From AP-15 sp035503615 (GTDB lineage Bacteria > Pseudomonadota > Alphaproteobacteria > ATCC43930 > CGMCC-115725): DNA of 64,000 bases. The stretch is taken from positions 1-64,000 of the forward strand of contig DATJTI010000070.1 of the NCBI GenBank assembly GCA_035503615.1. The letters are read 5' to 3'. This document shows, piece by piece, positions 32,903 through 41,556 of this stretch (the stretch's first letter is position 1; each line of letters opens with the position of its first letter). Both the position numbers and the translations under genes were made by a program. The notes beneath the pieces are model-generated. The model ran no database searches and was not told the origin of the DNA. It saw only the letters and a list, made by a program, of their open reading frames with translations.

Positions 32903-33706
32903 TCATCGCGACGCCGATCGGCCCTCCGGCTGACACCGCGCGGGCAACCTGCCGTCGCGCAGCACGCGGTCGCGGTAGCGCTCGACCTCGAGCGGGAGGC
33001 CGCCTTCGGGTCGGCCGCTGACGATCCAGGCATCCATGTTGCCCGGTCCCCAATTGTAGGCGGCGATCGCGTCCGGCCAGTTGCCGTAGCGCCGGTAGAG
33101 ATGCGCCAGATAGGCCCGGCCCAGGAGGCGGTTTTGCTCGAAGTCGAACCGGTCGCCGCCCCCCGAATCGACCGCTGCGGCGGCCGAGACCTGCATTGGC
33201 CCTTGGGGGCCTGCGAGGTCCGGGCGCCACATCGCGGAATCGGTGCCGTGACTCGATTCGGCGCCATCGACGGCAAAGGCCACGCGGTCGAGCGCCGCGT
33301 CGCTCGCCGCGCCGAACAGATCAAGACTGCTGTTCACGGCCGCGATCGGGCCGGGGTCGGGTGCCGGCGCCGTCGCACCGCGCAGCACCGTGACGGGCGG
33401 CTCCGCAGCGTTGGCGAAAGCGACGATCTCGACCGTGCCGTCGCCCGGATCGCGGTTGTGCGGTGCTGCGCAGATCGCCGCCGTCATCCGCTCGGCACCG
33501 CCGCGGACCACCCTGACCGGAGCCAGCCGCGGGTCGGCAAAGCGGATGATCTCGACATTGCTGGGATGCCGGCGGACCGAGGCCGCGATCAGCGCTGCGG
33601 GATTGCGCGGCGCTGTCTGTGCCGTCGAGTGCGCTGCTGCGACCCGCAAATCGACAATCGCCAGCACGACCACTGCGATCATGACGATCTCGATGCCACG
33701 ACCCAT
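32903..33706 (-). CDS. Lytic transglycosylase (SLT-like) domain protein
   Basis: 267 residues with an N-terminal hydrophobic segment (about 4-20) that is a signal peptide or anchor. The catalytic domain is C-terminal: FAVDGAESSHG with catalytic Glu150, then GPQGPMQVSAAAA, LLGRAYLAHLYRRYGNWPDAIAAYNWGPGNMD. These are the ES, GLMQ-like and AYN motifs of family 1 SLT domains, with PQGPMQ in place of the common xxGLMQ. The first 140 residues are unlike known domains to me. Known role: cleavage of peptidoglycan glycan strands with anhydromuramic ends. Confidence 0.83.
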   Translation of the reverse strand: MGRGIEIVMIAVVVLAIVDLRVAAAHSTAQTAPRNPAALIAASVRRHPSNVEIIRFADPRLAPVRVVRGGAERMTAAICAAPHNRDPGDGTVEIVAFANAAEPPVTVLRGATAPAPDPGPIAAVNSSLDLFGAASDAALDRVAFAVDGAESSHGTDSAMWRPDLAGPQGPMQVSAAAAVDSGGGDRFDFEQNRLLGRAYLAHLYRRYGNWPDAIAAYNWGPGNMDAWIVSGRPEGGLPLEVERYRDRVLRDGRLPARCQPEGRSASR

Positions 33707-33858
33707 GCGCGAGGTGTGCCCAATCGCGCATCATCTGTCAAGTTGCCGCCGGGAGCGCCGCCCGGGGGGATGCGCCCGTCGCTATTGTCAGTAAATCGGG
33801 GGGTCGGCTAGCATTACCTCGCCCCGTTCCGGTTGGCTCCTGTTTTGAGGATTGCGCG

Positions 33859-34296
33859 ATGGCCAAAATTCTGATCGTCCATGGTGCCGGCATGAATATG
33901 CGCGGCAAGGTCCAGACCGAGATCTTTGGCCCGTTGACCCTGCCCGAGTATGACGAGCGGATCCGCGGTTACGCCGCCGAACTGGGGCTCGACATCGAAA
34001 TCTTTCACTCGAATATCGAGGGCGAGATCGTCAACAAGTTCTACGAGGCGAACGACAAGGGCTTTGACGCGGCCTTGTTCAATCCGGCGGCATTCGGCAG
34101 CGGCTATCCAGCACTGGTTGCCGCGATCTCGCAGGTCAAGTTTCCGACCATCGAGGTCCATATCTCAAACCCGATCCGCCGCGGCCCGGCCTCGCAGACG
34201 GCGGCGGTCAGCCACGGCATCGTCGCCGGGTTCGGTCTTCCCGGCTATTACGTGGCGCTGCGCGGCGTGCGCGACCTGCTGGCGGCGAAAAAATGA
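33859..34296 (+). CDS. Type II 3-dehydroquinase-fold protein lacking catalytic residues
   Basis: 145 residues with the overall pattern of type II dehydroquinate dehydratase: ILIVHGAGMNMRG, HSNIEGEIVNKFYEA, LFNPAAFGSGYPAL, PTIEVHISNPIRRGP and GFGLPGYYVALRGV. Known: the enzyme uses a Tyr in the REPxxYG loop, an Arg there, a His in the THTS loop and an Arg in FRHHS. Here the loop reads KVQTEIFG (Tyr to Phe), THTS is replaced by GSGY and the FRHHS segment by PASQTAA; only the EVHISN His remains. It is therefore unlikely to be AroQ. The next gene overlaps it by four bases. Confidence 0.8.
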   Translation: MAKILIVHGAGMNMRGKVQTEIFGPLTLPEYDERIRGYAAELGLDIEIFHSNIEGEIVNKFYEANDKGFDAALFNPAAFGSGYPALVAAISQVKFPTIEVHISNPIRRGPASQTAAVSHGIVAGFGLPGYYVALRGVRDLLAAKK

Positions 34297-35306
34297 TCCG
34301 CGCCGCAATCGTCGGCCTCGGCCGCTGGGGCCGCACCCTGGTTGCCGCGATCCAGGACAAGAGCAGCGAATTCCGTTTTACCGCCGGCCATAGCCGCACT
34401 CGTGCCACGGCCGAGCCGTTCTGCACCGGGCATGGCATTGCCTGGTATGACGATCTCGATCGGATCCTGACCGATCCGGCGATCGATGCGGTCGTGTTCG
34501 CGACACCCCACAGCCAGCACGGGGCGCAAGTGGAGTGCGCCGCCGCCGCGGGCAAGCACGTCATGATGGAAAAGCCGTTCACGCTCGACGTCGCAAGCGC
34601 CGAGAAGGCGCTCGCTGCGGTGGCACGGGCCGGGGTGACGCTGGCGGTCGCCTATCCGCGGCGCTTTCACCCGGCGATGATCGAGCTGAAGACGCGCCTC
34701 GGTGACGGGCGGCTCGGGCGGCCGACGCATTGCGAGAGCGCGCAGGCGTCGCCGGCCGGACATTTCATGCCGGAAGGGTACTACTGGCGCGCCGACCCGG
34801 CGGAGGCACCGGCCGGGGCGATGACCGCGACCGGCGTGCACAATCTCGACGCGCTGATCCACCTGTTCGGCCGGATCGACGAGGTCTACTGCAGGAGCCG
34901 GCGCCATCTGGTGCCGACGCTCGAAGACACGACCAGTGTCCTGATCGGCATGGAGAATGGCGTATCGGCGAGCCTCTATTGCTCGCTCGTCACCGCGCCG
35001 ACCTATCGCTTCGCGGTCTACGGCACCAAAGGGGCGGTCGAGTTGGCCGGGCGCGACGCCGAGTTTCGCTTCACCGCGGTCCCGGCAGCGATGCCGGCCG
35101 GGCGCCATCGCGCCCCCGCGCCCGAGATCATCGAATACAAGGGCTTCAACCCGCTCGCCGCCGAATTGGCAGGCTTTGCCGCGGCGATCGAGGGCCGCCG
35201 CCCGTATCCGATCACCGCCGATGAAATCCTGCACGGTGTCGCCGCTTTTGAGGCGATCGTGCGCTCTGCCGAGACAGGTCGGCCGGTCAAGGTTGCGCGG
35301 CATTAG
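34293..35306 (+). CDS. Gfo/Idh/MocA-family oxidoreductase
   Basis: 337 residues. The Rossmann NAD(P)-binding domain has AAIVGLGRWGRTLVAAIQ at the N-terminus and the family signature HVMMEKPFTLDVAS (about residues 89-102). The C-terminal alpha/beta domain carries GVHNLDALIHLFG with the conserved His. Known: these enzymes oxidise or reduce sugars, inositols or related polyols. ATGA overlap with the dehydroquinase-fold gene, and 18 bases to the next dehydrogenase, make a three-gene operon. The substrate is unknown, perhaps a cyclic polyol or its keto acid. Confidence 0.88.
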   Translation: MIRAAIVGLGRWGRTLVAAIQDKSSEFRFTAGHSRTRATAEPFCTGHGIAWYDDLDRILTDPAIDAVVFATPHSQHGAQVECAAAAGKHVMMEKPFTLDVASAEKALAAVARAGVTLAVAYPRRFHPAMIELKTRLGDGRLGRPTHCESAQASPAGHFMPEGYYWRADPAEAPAGAMTATGVHNLDALIHLFGRIDEVYCRSRRHLVPTLEDTTSVLIGMENGVSASLYCSLVTAPTYRFAVYGTKGAVELAGRDAEFRFTAVPAAMPAGRHRAPAPEIIEYKGFNPLAAELAGFAAAIEGRRPYPITADEILHGVAAFEAIVRSAETGRPVKVARH

Positions 35307-35324
35307 GAGAGGGGAGCAATCACA

Positions 35325-36335
35325 ATGCCCGTCACCGTCCTTTATCCCGAAGACCGGCAGGTCCCCGATCTCGACCTGGAGCAGCAGATTTTCGGTCCGG
35401 AGGTGCGTCTCGTGCGCCGCACCAAGACCGCACTCGCCGAGCTCGGTGCCGCAGATTGCGCCGAAGTGGACGGGCTGATGATCATGCGCCACGCGGTCTC
35501 GGCGGCGGATTTGGCACGCTTTCCGCGGTTGCGTGCGATCGTGCGCATGGGTGTCGGCTATGACAAGATCGACCGGCCGGCCGCGGCGGCGCGCAACATC
35601 CTCGTCTGCAACGTGCCCGATTACGGCACGACCGAGGTCGCCGATCATGCGATGGCGCTGGCATTGTCGTTGCGCCGCGGCGTGATCCTCTACCACGAAC
35701 GGCTGCGGCAAGACCCGCCGGCACCATGGGGTGCGGTCAAGAACGACCTGATCCGGCGGCTCGGGGTGCAGAATTTCGGCATCATCGGGCTCGGCCGCAT
35801 CGGCACGGCGGTGGCGTTGCGCGCCAAGGCCTTTGGTTTTCACGTGATGTTTTTTGATCCCTACCTGCCAAACGGCGCCGATCTGGCGCTCGGCATCGGC
35901 CGCGCCGCCAGCCTCGAAGATTTGCTGCGCCAAACCGACACGCTGTCGGTGCACGCGCCGCTGACGCCCGAGACCCGCGGCATGCTCGGCCGTGACCAGC
36001 TCGCCCTGCTCAGGCCGGGCGCGGTCGTGGTCAACGCCGCGCGCGGCCCGATTATCGATCTCGACGCGCTCCTGGCCTTGCTGCGCAGCGGCCATATCGC
36101 CGCCGCCGGGCTCGATGTCCTGCCGGTCGAGCCGCCGGCCGAGCCTCTTCCCGAACTCTTGCGCGCGTATCGCGAGCGCGATCCGGCGCTCGAAGGCCGG
36201 CTCGTGATCACCCCGCACGCGGCCTGGTTCACCCCCGAATCGGAGCACGATACGCGGGTCAAATCTGCCGAGACGATGCGCGCGGCACTTCTCACCAACC
36301 GCCCGCAAAACGTGATCACGCCGCAGATGTACTAA
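35325..36335 (+). CDS. D-isomer-specific 2-hydroxyacid dehydrogenase
   Basis: 336 residues. NAD-binding motif FGIIGLGRIGTAVALRAKAFG (about 145-165), catalytic Arg in VVNAARGPIIDLDALL, then a Glu after GLDVLPVEPP and the catalytic His in ITPHAAWFTPE. Known: reduction or oxidation of 2-keto/2-hydroxy acids with NAD(P)H; the wording resembles the CtBP-like branch. GGAGAGGGGAG precedes the ATG. It is the third gene of the operon starting at 33859. Confidence 0.9.
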   Translation: MPVTVLYPEDRQVPDLDLEQQIFGPEVRLVRRTKTALAELGAADCAEVDGLMIMRHAVSAADLARFPRLRAIVRMGVGYDKIDRPAAAARNILVCNVPDYGTTEVADHAMALALSLRRGVILYHERLRQDPPAPWGAVKNDLIRRLGVQNFGIIGLGRIGTAVALRAKAFGFHVMFFDPYLPNGADLALGIGRAASLEDLLRQTDTLSVHAPLTPETRGMLGRDQLALLRPGAVVVNAARGPIIDLDALLALLRSGHIAAAGLDVLPVEPPAEPLPELLRAYRERDPALEGRLVITPHAAWFTPESEHDTRVKSAETMRAALLTNRPQNVITPQMY

Positions 36336-36360
36336 CCGGAACGGCATCCCAGCCGGGGCA

Positions 36361-36672
36361 CTACTCCTTCGGCACCGACAGCGTCACCCCCTGCGCCTTC
36401 ATCTGTGCCACGACATCCTTGGCGCCGGCGTCGCCCTGCGCGGCGAGAGCGGCGGTCTTGCCGGCCAGGGTTTGCAGCTGCTGGCGCACCCGGCTCGCCT
36501 GCTGCATCGCCGGCTCTTGCGCCTGATGGACCGCCGCCAGGGTGGTGCGATCGTGGATCGCCTGATTGGTCTCGAACGCCATCAGCACGAACAGCGACAG
36601 CACGACGAGGATCAACGGCAACGGCAGTGCGCTGCGCTCGCGGCCGCTTCGCTGGCGTATGACCATCGTCAC
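36361..36672 (-). CDS. Small single-pass membrane protein
   Basis: About 103 residues. Start is GTG 36672, overlapping the upstream stop in GTGA; an ATG at 36666 is possible. One transmembrane helix (ALPLPLILVVLSLFVLMAF, about residues 15-33) is followed by a Gln/Ala-rich helix (QEPAMQQASRVRQQLQTLAGK) that may form a coiled coil in the periplasm. Family not recognised. It is translationally coupled to a second protein of the same design, 36669-37001. Confidence 0.7.
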   Translation of the reverse strand: MTMVIRQRSGRERSALPLPLILVVLSLFVLMAFETNQAIHDRTTLAAVHQAQEPAMQQASRVRQQLQTLAGKTAALAAQGDAGAKDVVAQMKAQGVTLSVPKE

Positions 36673-37001
36673 TTTCCCGGCAGTGCTGGTGTGCCGGCTC
36701 CCGATGGCACGATCCGCTCCGATGGCGCGCCGGTCGTCGGGTTGATCGTGATGCCGTTTTGCGCCAACAGCGCCTTGAGCTTGTCATCCTTGGATGCGAC
36801 CGCGGATTTGGCGATCGCCTGCACCAGTGCATTGTTGACGCGCCCGAACTCGATGCTCTGGTTGATGAATTGCTGGCGCTGGTTGATCTCGGCCTGGGCC
36901 GCGCGATTGGCCTGAGCCAGCACCAGATAGACGACCACCAGGATCAGGGTGATTCCCGATAACGCCAGGATGCCCCGGTCGATCCACCCGTCTGAGCCCA
37001 T
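36669..37001 (-). CDS. Small single-pass membrane protein with coiled coil
   Basis: 110 residues. Transmembrane helix at about residues 10-29 (GILALSGITLILVVVYLVLA), then a Gln/Asn-rich helical stretch (QRQQFINQSIEFGRVNNALVQAIAKSAV) and a Pro/Gly tail. It looks like a paralogue or partner of the next gene, whose start overlaps its stop. I see no known motif; a bitopic heterodimer is a reasonable guess, nothing more. Confidence 0.7.
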   Translation of the reverse strand: MGSDGWIDRGILALSGITLILVVVYLVLAQANRAAQAEINQRQQFINQSIEFGRVNNALVQAIAKSAVASKDDKLKALLAQNGITINPTTGAPSERIVPSGAGTPALPGK

Positions 37002-37221
37002 CCGGTCCGGCCCCGCCTCTCAGTGTCACAGCGCCCGCTGCCGCCGGCGCTGGAGGCAGCATAGCATGGCCGAGGCGGATAGCGGCCAGCCGGATTGTCG
37101 ACGGCTCAAGCCCGGCACCGAGGACGCGATATCGCCTGCCGGGGCCGGCTCCGTCCACCCGATCCGCCAAACCGGGTCGGGGCAATCAAGTCAGGACGGA
37201 GCCGCGGAAACCCGGTCCGGC

Positions 37222-38166
37222 TCAGGGCGAGGCGTGGCCCATGAAGATCGCCGGGATCGGCTGGCCCCATGGCCCGCTGCCGCCGACGCCGCGCTCCAAG
37301 AGGTTGGGCGGCGTGCTGGCGTTCAAGACGTCGGTGTCGGCCCAGTGCTCGTGCACCCTTCCCCACGGATCGGCCCAGTAATCGAACAGCTGGCTGCCGA
37401 TCAGGTGGCGGCCGATGCCCCACATATGCTGGTAGCCCTTGCTTTCGAGATGCTCGTAGCCAGCCATCACATCGTCGATATCGGCGGCTTCGTAAGACAG
37501 GTGGTTGAGCCCGTTCTTGTCGCCGCGGATGCAAAAGAACGCGTGGTGATCGACATAATCGTCGCCGCGGTCGAGCCGGTTGAACGAGCCGACGATATTG
37601 TTCCGGTCTCCGGCATAGAATTCGTCGGAGCAGCGGAAGCCGAGCGTGTCGCGATACCATCCGAGTGTCTTCGCGAAATTCTTGCTCATCACGACGAAAT
37701 GGCCGAGCCGCTTGATGTGCGACGGACCGCGCTCGATGCGGAACAACTCGCCCTTGCGGCGATATTTGTCGTCGCCGGAATTGACCTTTGGCCGCTTGAC
37801 CGGGATCGGAGCGAGCATTTCCATGCCATGGATCACTTCGACCTGGTAGCCATCCGGATCGGTCAGTCGCACCCGCCTGCCGCCGCCCGGTTCGTCGATG
37901 TCCTCGATCTTCGAGGCGCCCTCGGCCCGCGAGACGCGATCGAGATCCTCCATGTCGGCGGCGTGCACGGCAATCCCGACATAGCGCGGCTCGCCGAGTT
38001 CGGTCACATGCAGATGATGCGGCGCGTCGGTGCCGCGCATATAGAGCGCGGTCTTGGTGCGCTCGGCCCGGACCATGCCGAAATCGGTCAGGAATTCTTC
38101 CTGGCGGTCGAGGTCGGGTGAGCGCAGCCGCCCATAAGCGAGATCATAGGCCTTGATCAACGGCAT
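37222..38166 (-). CDS. VOC-family extradiol (catechol 2,3-dioxygenase-like) ring-cleavage dioxygenase
   Basis: 314 residues, two VOC modules. The catalytic metal ligands are His in RLGHFVVMS (about residue 155), His in LNHLSYEAAD and Glu in WGRVHEHWADTDV. Known: type I extradiol dioxygenases use Fe(II) or Mn(II) held by two His and one Glu. The N-terminal module starts AYGRLRSPDLDRQEEFLTDF. Substrate unknown. No ring-hydroxylating or meta-pathway genes sit next to it. Confidence 0.9.
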   Translation of the reverse strand: MPLIKAYDLAYGRLRSPDLDRQEEFLTDFGMVRAERTKTALYMRGTDAPHHLHVTELGEPRYVGIAVHAADMEDLDRVSRAEGASKIEDIDEPGGGRRVRLTDPDGYQVEVIHGMEMLAPIPVKRPKVNSGDDKYRRKGELFRIERGPSHIKRLGHFVVMSKNFAKTLGWYRDTLGFRCSDEFYAGDRNNIVGSFNRLDRGDDYVDHHAFFCIRGDKNGLNHLSYEAADIDDVMAGYEHLESKGYQHMWGIGRHLIGSQLFDYWADPWGRVHEHWADTDVLNASTPPNLLERGVGGSGPWGQPIPAIFMGHASP

Positions 38167-38299
38167 GATGTCATTCTCCCAGAGACTTCCTGTCGAAACA
38201 TTCTAAATTGTTTTTCCGGCGGCTGCGACCCCTTCGCTCGGCAACGCCGCGGTCGGGCCGGGCTCGACACTCCGATGGGCGCGATGCTATCCCCACATT

Positions 38300-38620
38300 A
38301 TGGCGTGGCTTTTCATCCTCGGCGCCGATGTGTTCGAGATCGCGTGGCCGTTCCTGTTGAAATGGGCGGCGCCGCAGTCGCGCTGGGCACCGCTTCTCGT
38401 CGTGCTCCTTTGCGCGATCCCGGCGAACTACCTGTTGGCTGGTGCCGTCATGCGGCTGCCGGCGGCCACGGTCTATGCGACCTTTGTCGGCATCGGCACC
38501 GCCGGGACGGCGATTGTCGGCATGGCATTTTTTGGTGAGAGCACAAACTTCGCGCGGATTTGCTCATTGCTGCTGATTGCCGCCGGGGTCATCGGCTTGC
38601 GCGTCTTCTCGGCGCGATGA
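38300..38620 (+). CDS. Small multidrug resistance (SMR) family transporter
   Basis: 106 residues with four hydrophobic helices. The essential Glu sits in ADVFEIAWPFLLKWA (Glu13), and YATFVGIGTAGTAIVGMAFFGE follows in helix three. Known: SMR proteins are antiparallel dimers; the ILGADVFEIAW start and GIGT segment are closer to the guanidinium exporter/SugE branch than to EmrE. Upstream lies the divergent VOC dioxygenase gene. A guanidine riboswitch was not found in the 133 bases before the start. Confidence 0.85.
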   Translation: MAWLFILGADVFEIAWPFLLKWAAPQSRWAPLLVVLLCAIPANYLLAGAVMRLPAATVYATFVGIGTAGTAIVGMAFFGESTNFARICSLLLIAAGVIGLRVFSAR

Positions 38621-38725
38621 AGGGGCAGCCTCGCCCGATCCGCCGCGACCAGGCGGTGGGAGAGATCCGCGGGCGGTACCGCCATGCCGCCCGCGGTCAG
38701 TCGTCAGCCGGGTTGGGCTCGACTG

Positions 38726-39418
38726 CTACTCGGCCGCCGCCCGCGCCGGCTCGACAAAGCGCGAGACCCACTTGTTGCGCCGCCGCAGACCCTCGCGATA
38801 CATCGCCTCGAATTCGGCGGGCGGGAAGGAATGGGTCGAAGCCCGCTGCATCAGCGCTTCGCTCCATGCCTTGAGCCGCGGATAATGTTCGATATGGCCG
38901 AGCTTCCGGACCCGGTCCAGGAAGAAATAGCGCTGCAGGAACGGCGCATAGGCGGCATCCACCAGCGAATATTGGGCACCGTTGAAGAACGGGCCGCTGC
39001 CCTGCTTTTCGAGCGCCTTTTCGAGCCGCTCGAACGGCACCGGAATGCCGGCCGCCGCCTTGTTGTAGTCTTCCTCGGTGTCGGCATACGCGGTCGCGGT
39101 CACAGTGCTGGCAAAGGTCGGCACATAATCGGTCCAGGCGCGGTTCAGCGCGCGCTCGATCGGATCGGCCGGGTGCAGCCGCGGGCTGATGGTCTCGTCG
39201 AGATACTCGTTGATCGCGTTCGATTCGAACAGCGAGAGCCGGTCGTCGATGCGCAGCACCGGCACCTTCTTGTGCGGCGAGATCGCCAGAAACCAGTCGG
39301 GCCGGTTGTCGGGCTCGATATGGCGCAGCTCGAACTCGGTTCCCTTCTCGCGCAGTACGATCGCCGAGCGCTGTACCCACGGGCAGGTCTTGAAGCTGAC
39401 CAGCATGTACTTTGTCAT
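38726..39418 (-). CDS. Glutathione S-transferase with CPWVQR active site
   Basis: 230 residues. The N-terminal thioredoxin-like domain has SFKTCPWVQRSAIVL, in which the Cys can be the catalytic residue, as in omega/beta-like bacterial GSTs. KVPVLRIDDRLSLFESNAINEYLDE is the glutathione-binding segment. C-terminal helical domain has PFFNGAQYSLVDAAYAPFL. Known: thiol transferase or conjugating enzyme. No partner genes are adjacent. Confidence 0.87.
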   Translation of the reverse strand: MTKYMLVSFKTCPWVQRSAIVLREKGTEFELRHIEPDNRPDWFLAISPHKKVPVLRIDDRLSLFESNAINEYLDETISPRLHPADPIERALNRAWTDYVPTFASTVTATAYADTEEDYNKAAAGIPVPFERLEKALEKQGSGPFFNGAQYSLVDAAYAPFLQRYFFLDRVRKLGHIEHYPRLKAWSEALMQRASTHSFPPAEFEAMYREGLRRRNKWVSRFVEPARAAAE

Positions 39419-39601
39419 CGCTGCCTCCGGTCGCTGATGTGAATTAACCTATCATCGCACAACGGCAGGATTGGTCTAAGCACAATTTCGCGCACCACCG
39501 GCATGGGCCCCGGACGCCATGCAGCCAGCCGCGATCGGATGGTCCCCGGTCGTCGCCAAGACTGCAACAAGGACGGCCGCGCGACGGAGGGCCGCGCGCC
39601 G

Positions 39602-39769
39602 CTATTTGATCTTTGCTTCCTTGAACACGACGTGCTTGCGCGCCACCGGATCGAATTTCTTCAATTCGAGCTTCGCGGTCTTGGTCCGCGGGTTTTTCTT
39701 GGTCACATAGTAGAAGCCGGTATCGGCGCTGCTGACGAGCTTGATCAGGACAGTGCTGGTCTTGGCCAT
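39602..39769 (-). CDS. rpmG: 50S ribosomal protein L33
   Basis: 55 residues translated by hand from ATG 39769 to TAG 39604-39602. The product begins MAKTSTVLIKLVSSADTGFY, continues with YVTKKNPRT and ends KHVVFKEAKIK, the unmistakable L33 pattern of alphaproteobacteria (no zinc-binding cysteines, C-minus type). It lies 16 bases downstream of the S41 protease gene on the same strand. Easily missed because it is short. Confidence 0.94.
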   Translation of the reverse strand: MAKTSTVLIKLVSSADTGFYYVTKKNPRTKTAKLELKKFDPVARKHVVFKEAKIK

Positions 39770-39785
39770 GACAGCGATCCCAGGT

Positions 39786-41450
39786 TTACGGATGGGGTGG
39801 CTGCAAAAATAGCGCTCCGGGCTTCGCTGTCAAGGCGGCCCCTGTCAAGACGGGGTCGGCCGCAGTCGACGGCCGCTGCGGTCGGGCCGCGAGGCTCGCG
39901 GTCCCGGCGATCGCGTGCACCGCCTGGCTGTACAATTGGGGATCGGCCAGCAGGCGCTCGGCAACGGCGAGGTCGATCGCCCGGTCGCCGAGCCGCGGTG
40001 GGCAGGAGGCGCGCAACCGCAGCCAGTCGGCATTGTCGAGCGTGGCGCGCGGGCGATCGGTCAGCGGCGATGGCACGGCCGCGCCGCCCGCCCGTGCGAG
40101 CGCTGTCTGCAGTGCGGCCGGATCATCGCCGAGATCGCTGGTGCACACCGTCGGCACGACGCCGTGGGTGTTGAGGAGGTAGCCGGCCGGGGCCACCAGC
40201 AGCGCCCAGGTCAGGGTCAGCTCGCCATGGTTCGGCAATCGCAAGACGGTCTGCACCGTGCCCTTGCCATAAGAGGCGGTGCCGACGACGACGGCACGAC
40301 CGGCATCCTGCAACGAGGCTGCGACGATCTCCGAGGCCGAGGCCGATCCGCCATTGACCAGCACGACAATCGGTATCGTGGGCGCAACACTGTCGCCCGA
40401 GGCTTCGAAAAACTGGCGGGCCGCCGGGTTGCGCCCGATCGTCGCGACGATCGGGCCCTTTGCGATGAACACGTCGGCGAGGCTGACCGCCTGGTCGAGC
40501 AGCCCGCCCGGATCGCCGCGCAAATCGAGCACGACGCCCCGCAGCGCCGGCCCCGGCCCGCGCTCGGCCGCTCTGAGATCGGCGACGAGCTGCTGGGTCG
40601 TATCCTGGTTGAAGCTTGAAATGTGAAAGACCGCGACGCCGCCGCTATCCGACACCGTCACGGTCGGCTCGACGATCAGCACCCGCTGGAGCTGGTATTG
40701 ATGCGGGCCTGGCGTGCCGGGCCGCTCGACGGTGACGGCAACCGGGCTCAGGACCGGGCCGCGCAGGGCGTCGACGACATCGCTGCGTGCCCATCCGGCG
40801 GTCGGTCGACCATCGATCGCGACGATCGTGTCGCCGACCCGGATCCCGGCAAGATCGGCCGGGGCACCCGGAGTGAGCTTGACGATCTGGAACCGGTCCG
40901 GCGACGGGTCGAGGGTGACGCCGATCCCGCCGAACCCGTCGCGGGCGGCGCGATGCTCGCGCGCGGCTGCCGGCGAGGCGTAGCGCGAAAAGCGATCAAG
41001 CGCGCCGGTGATGCCGTCGAACAGGGCCTCGTCGATCTCGTCATCGGGCGTGCCCGCCAAGGTCGGCGAGGCATTCTTGGCGTCGGCGACGACATGGCCG
41101 AGCCAGCCGCCCCAGACATGTGGGTCGTCATGCTTCGGGTTCGGATAGGTGGTGACCTCGCGCCCCCGATAGTCGAGCGTCAGTTCGGTGCTGTCTCCCG
41201 GCCCCGGGGTCTCCCACACGGCCAGTTGCGGGTCGAGCTCGCCGAGCCGCGCCGTCGCGGCAAGCGCCAGCCGCCGGCTCGATACCGGAGCGATATAAAA
41301 GTCGGAGATGTCGTCGAGCGCACGGCCGAACAGCCGGCCGGTCGGATCCGCCGGCAGTGGTTGTTGCTGGGCGCAGCCGCCGAGCACGCTCAGCAACAGG
41401 ATCAATACCGCCGGGACGAGCGCCTCGGCCGGGCGCAGCGACATCGGCAT
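39786..41450 (-). CDS. S41-family C-terminal processing peptidase, lipoprotein
   Basis: 554 residues from ATG 41450 (GAGGGG upstream); a TTG at 41510 would extend it. The signal ends in a lipobox LGGC (Cys25), so the protein is probably membrane-anchored. A PDZ domain at about 205-290 (FGGIGVTLDPSPDRFQIV, GAPADLAGIRVGDTIVAIDG) precedes the protease domain. The Ser-Lys dyad is in VNGGSASASEIVAASLQDAGRA and TASYGKGTVQT. Known: CtpA/Prc-like proteases trim cell-envelope proteins and regulate peptidoglycan hydrolases. C-terminal 130 residues are of unclear function. Confidence 0.9.
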   Translation of the reverse strand: MPMSLRPAEALVPAVLILLLSVLGGCAQQQPLPADPTGRLFGRALDDISDFYIAPVSSRRLALAATARLGELDPQLAVWETPGPGDSTELTLDYRGREVTTYPNPKHDDPHVWGGWLGHVVADAKNASPTLAGTPDDEIDEALFDGITGALDRFSRYASPAAAREHRAARDGFGGIGVTLDPSPDRFQIVKLTPGAPADLAGIRVGDTIVAIDGRPTAGWARSDVVDALRGPVLSPVAVTVERPGTPGPHQYQLQRVLIVEPTVTVSDSGGVAVFHISSFNQDTTQQLVADLRAAERGPGPALRGVVLDLRGDPGGLLDQAVSLADVFIAKGPIVATIGRNPAARQFFEASGDSVAPTIPIVVLVNGGSASASEIVAASLQDAGRAVVVGTASYGKGTVQTVLRLPNHGELTLTWALLVAPAGYLLNTHGVVPTVCTSDLGDDPAALQTALARAGGAAVPSPLTDRPRATLDNADWLRLRASCPPRLGDRAIDLAVAERLLADPQLYSQAVHAIAGTASLAARPQRPSTAADPVLTGAALTAKPGALFLQPPHP

Positions 41451-41556
41451 CGAGGAACCCCTCAATCCCCCCGCGGCAGCCTGTCCGACGATGCGCTTGC
41501 TTTGCTGCAAATCCCGGCTGCCGGACCGAGAATGCTAGTGCCTCTCAACCCGGTGA

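Noticed and set aside
38167..38299. Possible guanidine riboswitch before the SMR transporter
   Set aside because: I saw no conserved guanidine-riboswitch core (ACGR or G-rich pattern) in the 133 bases.
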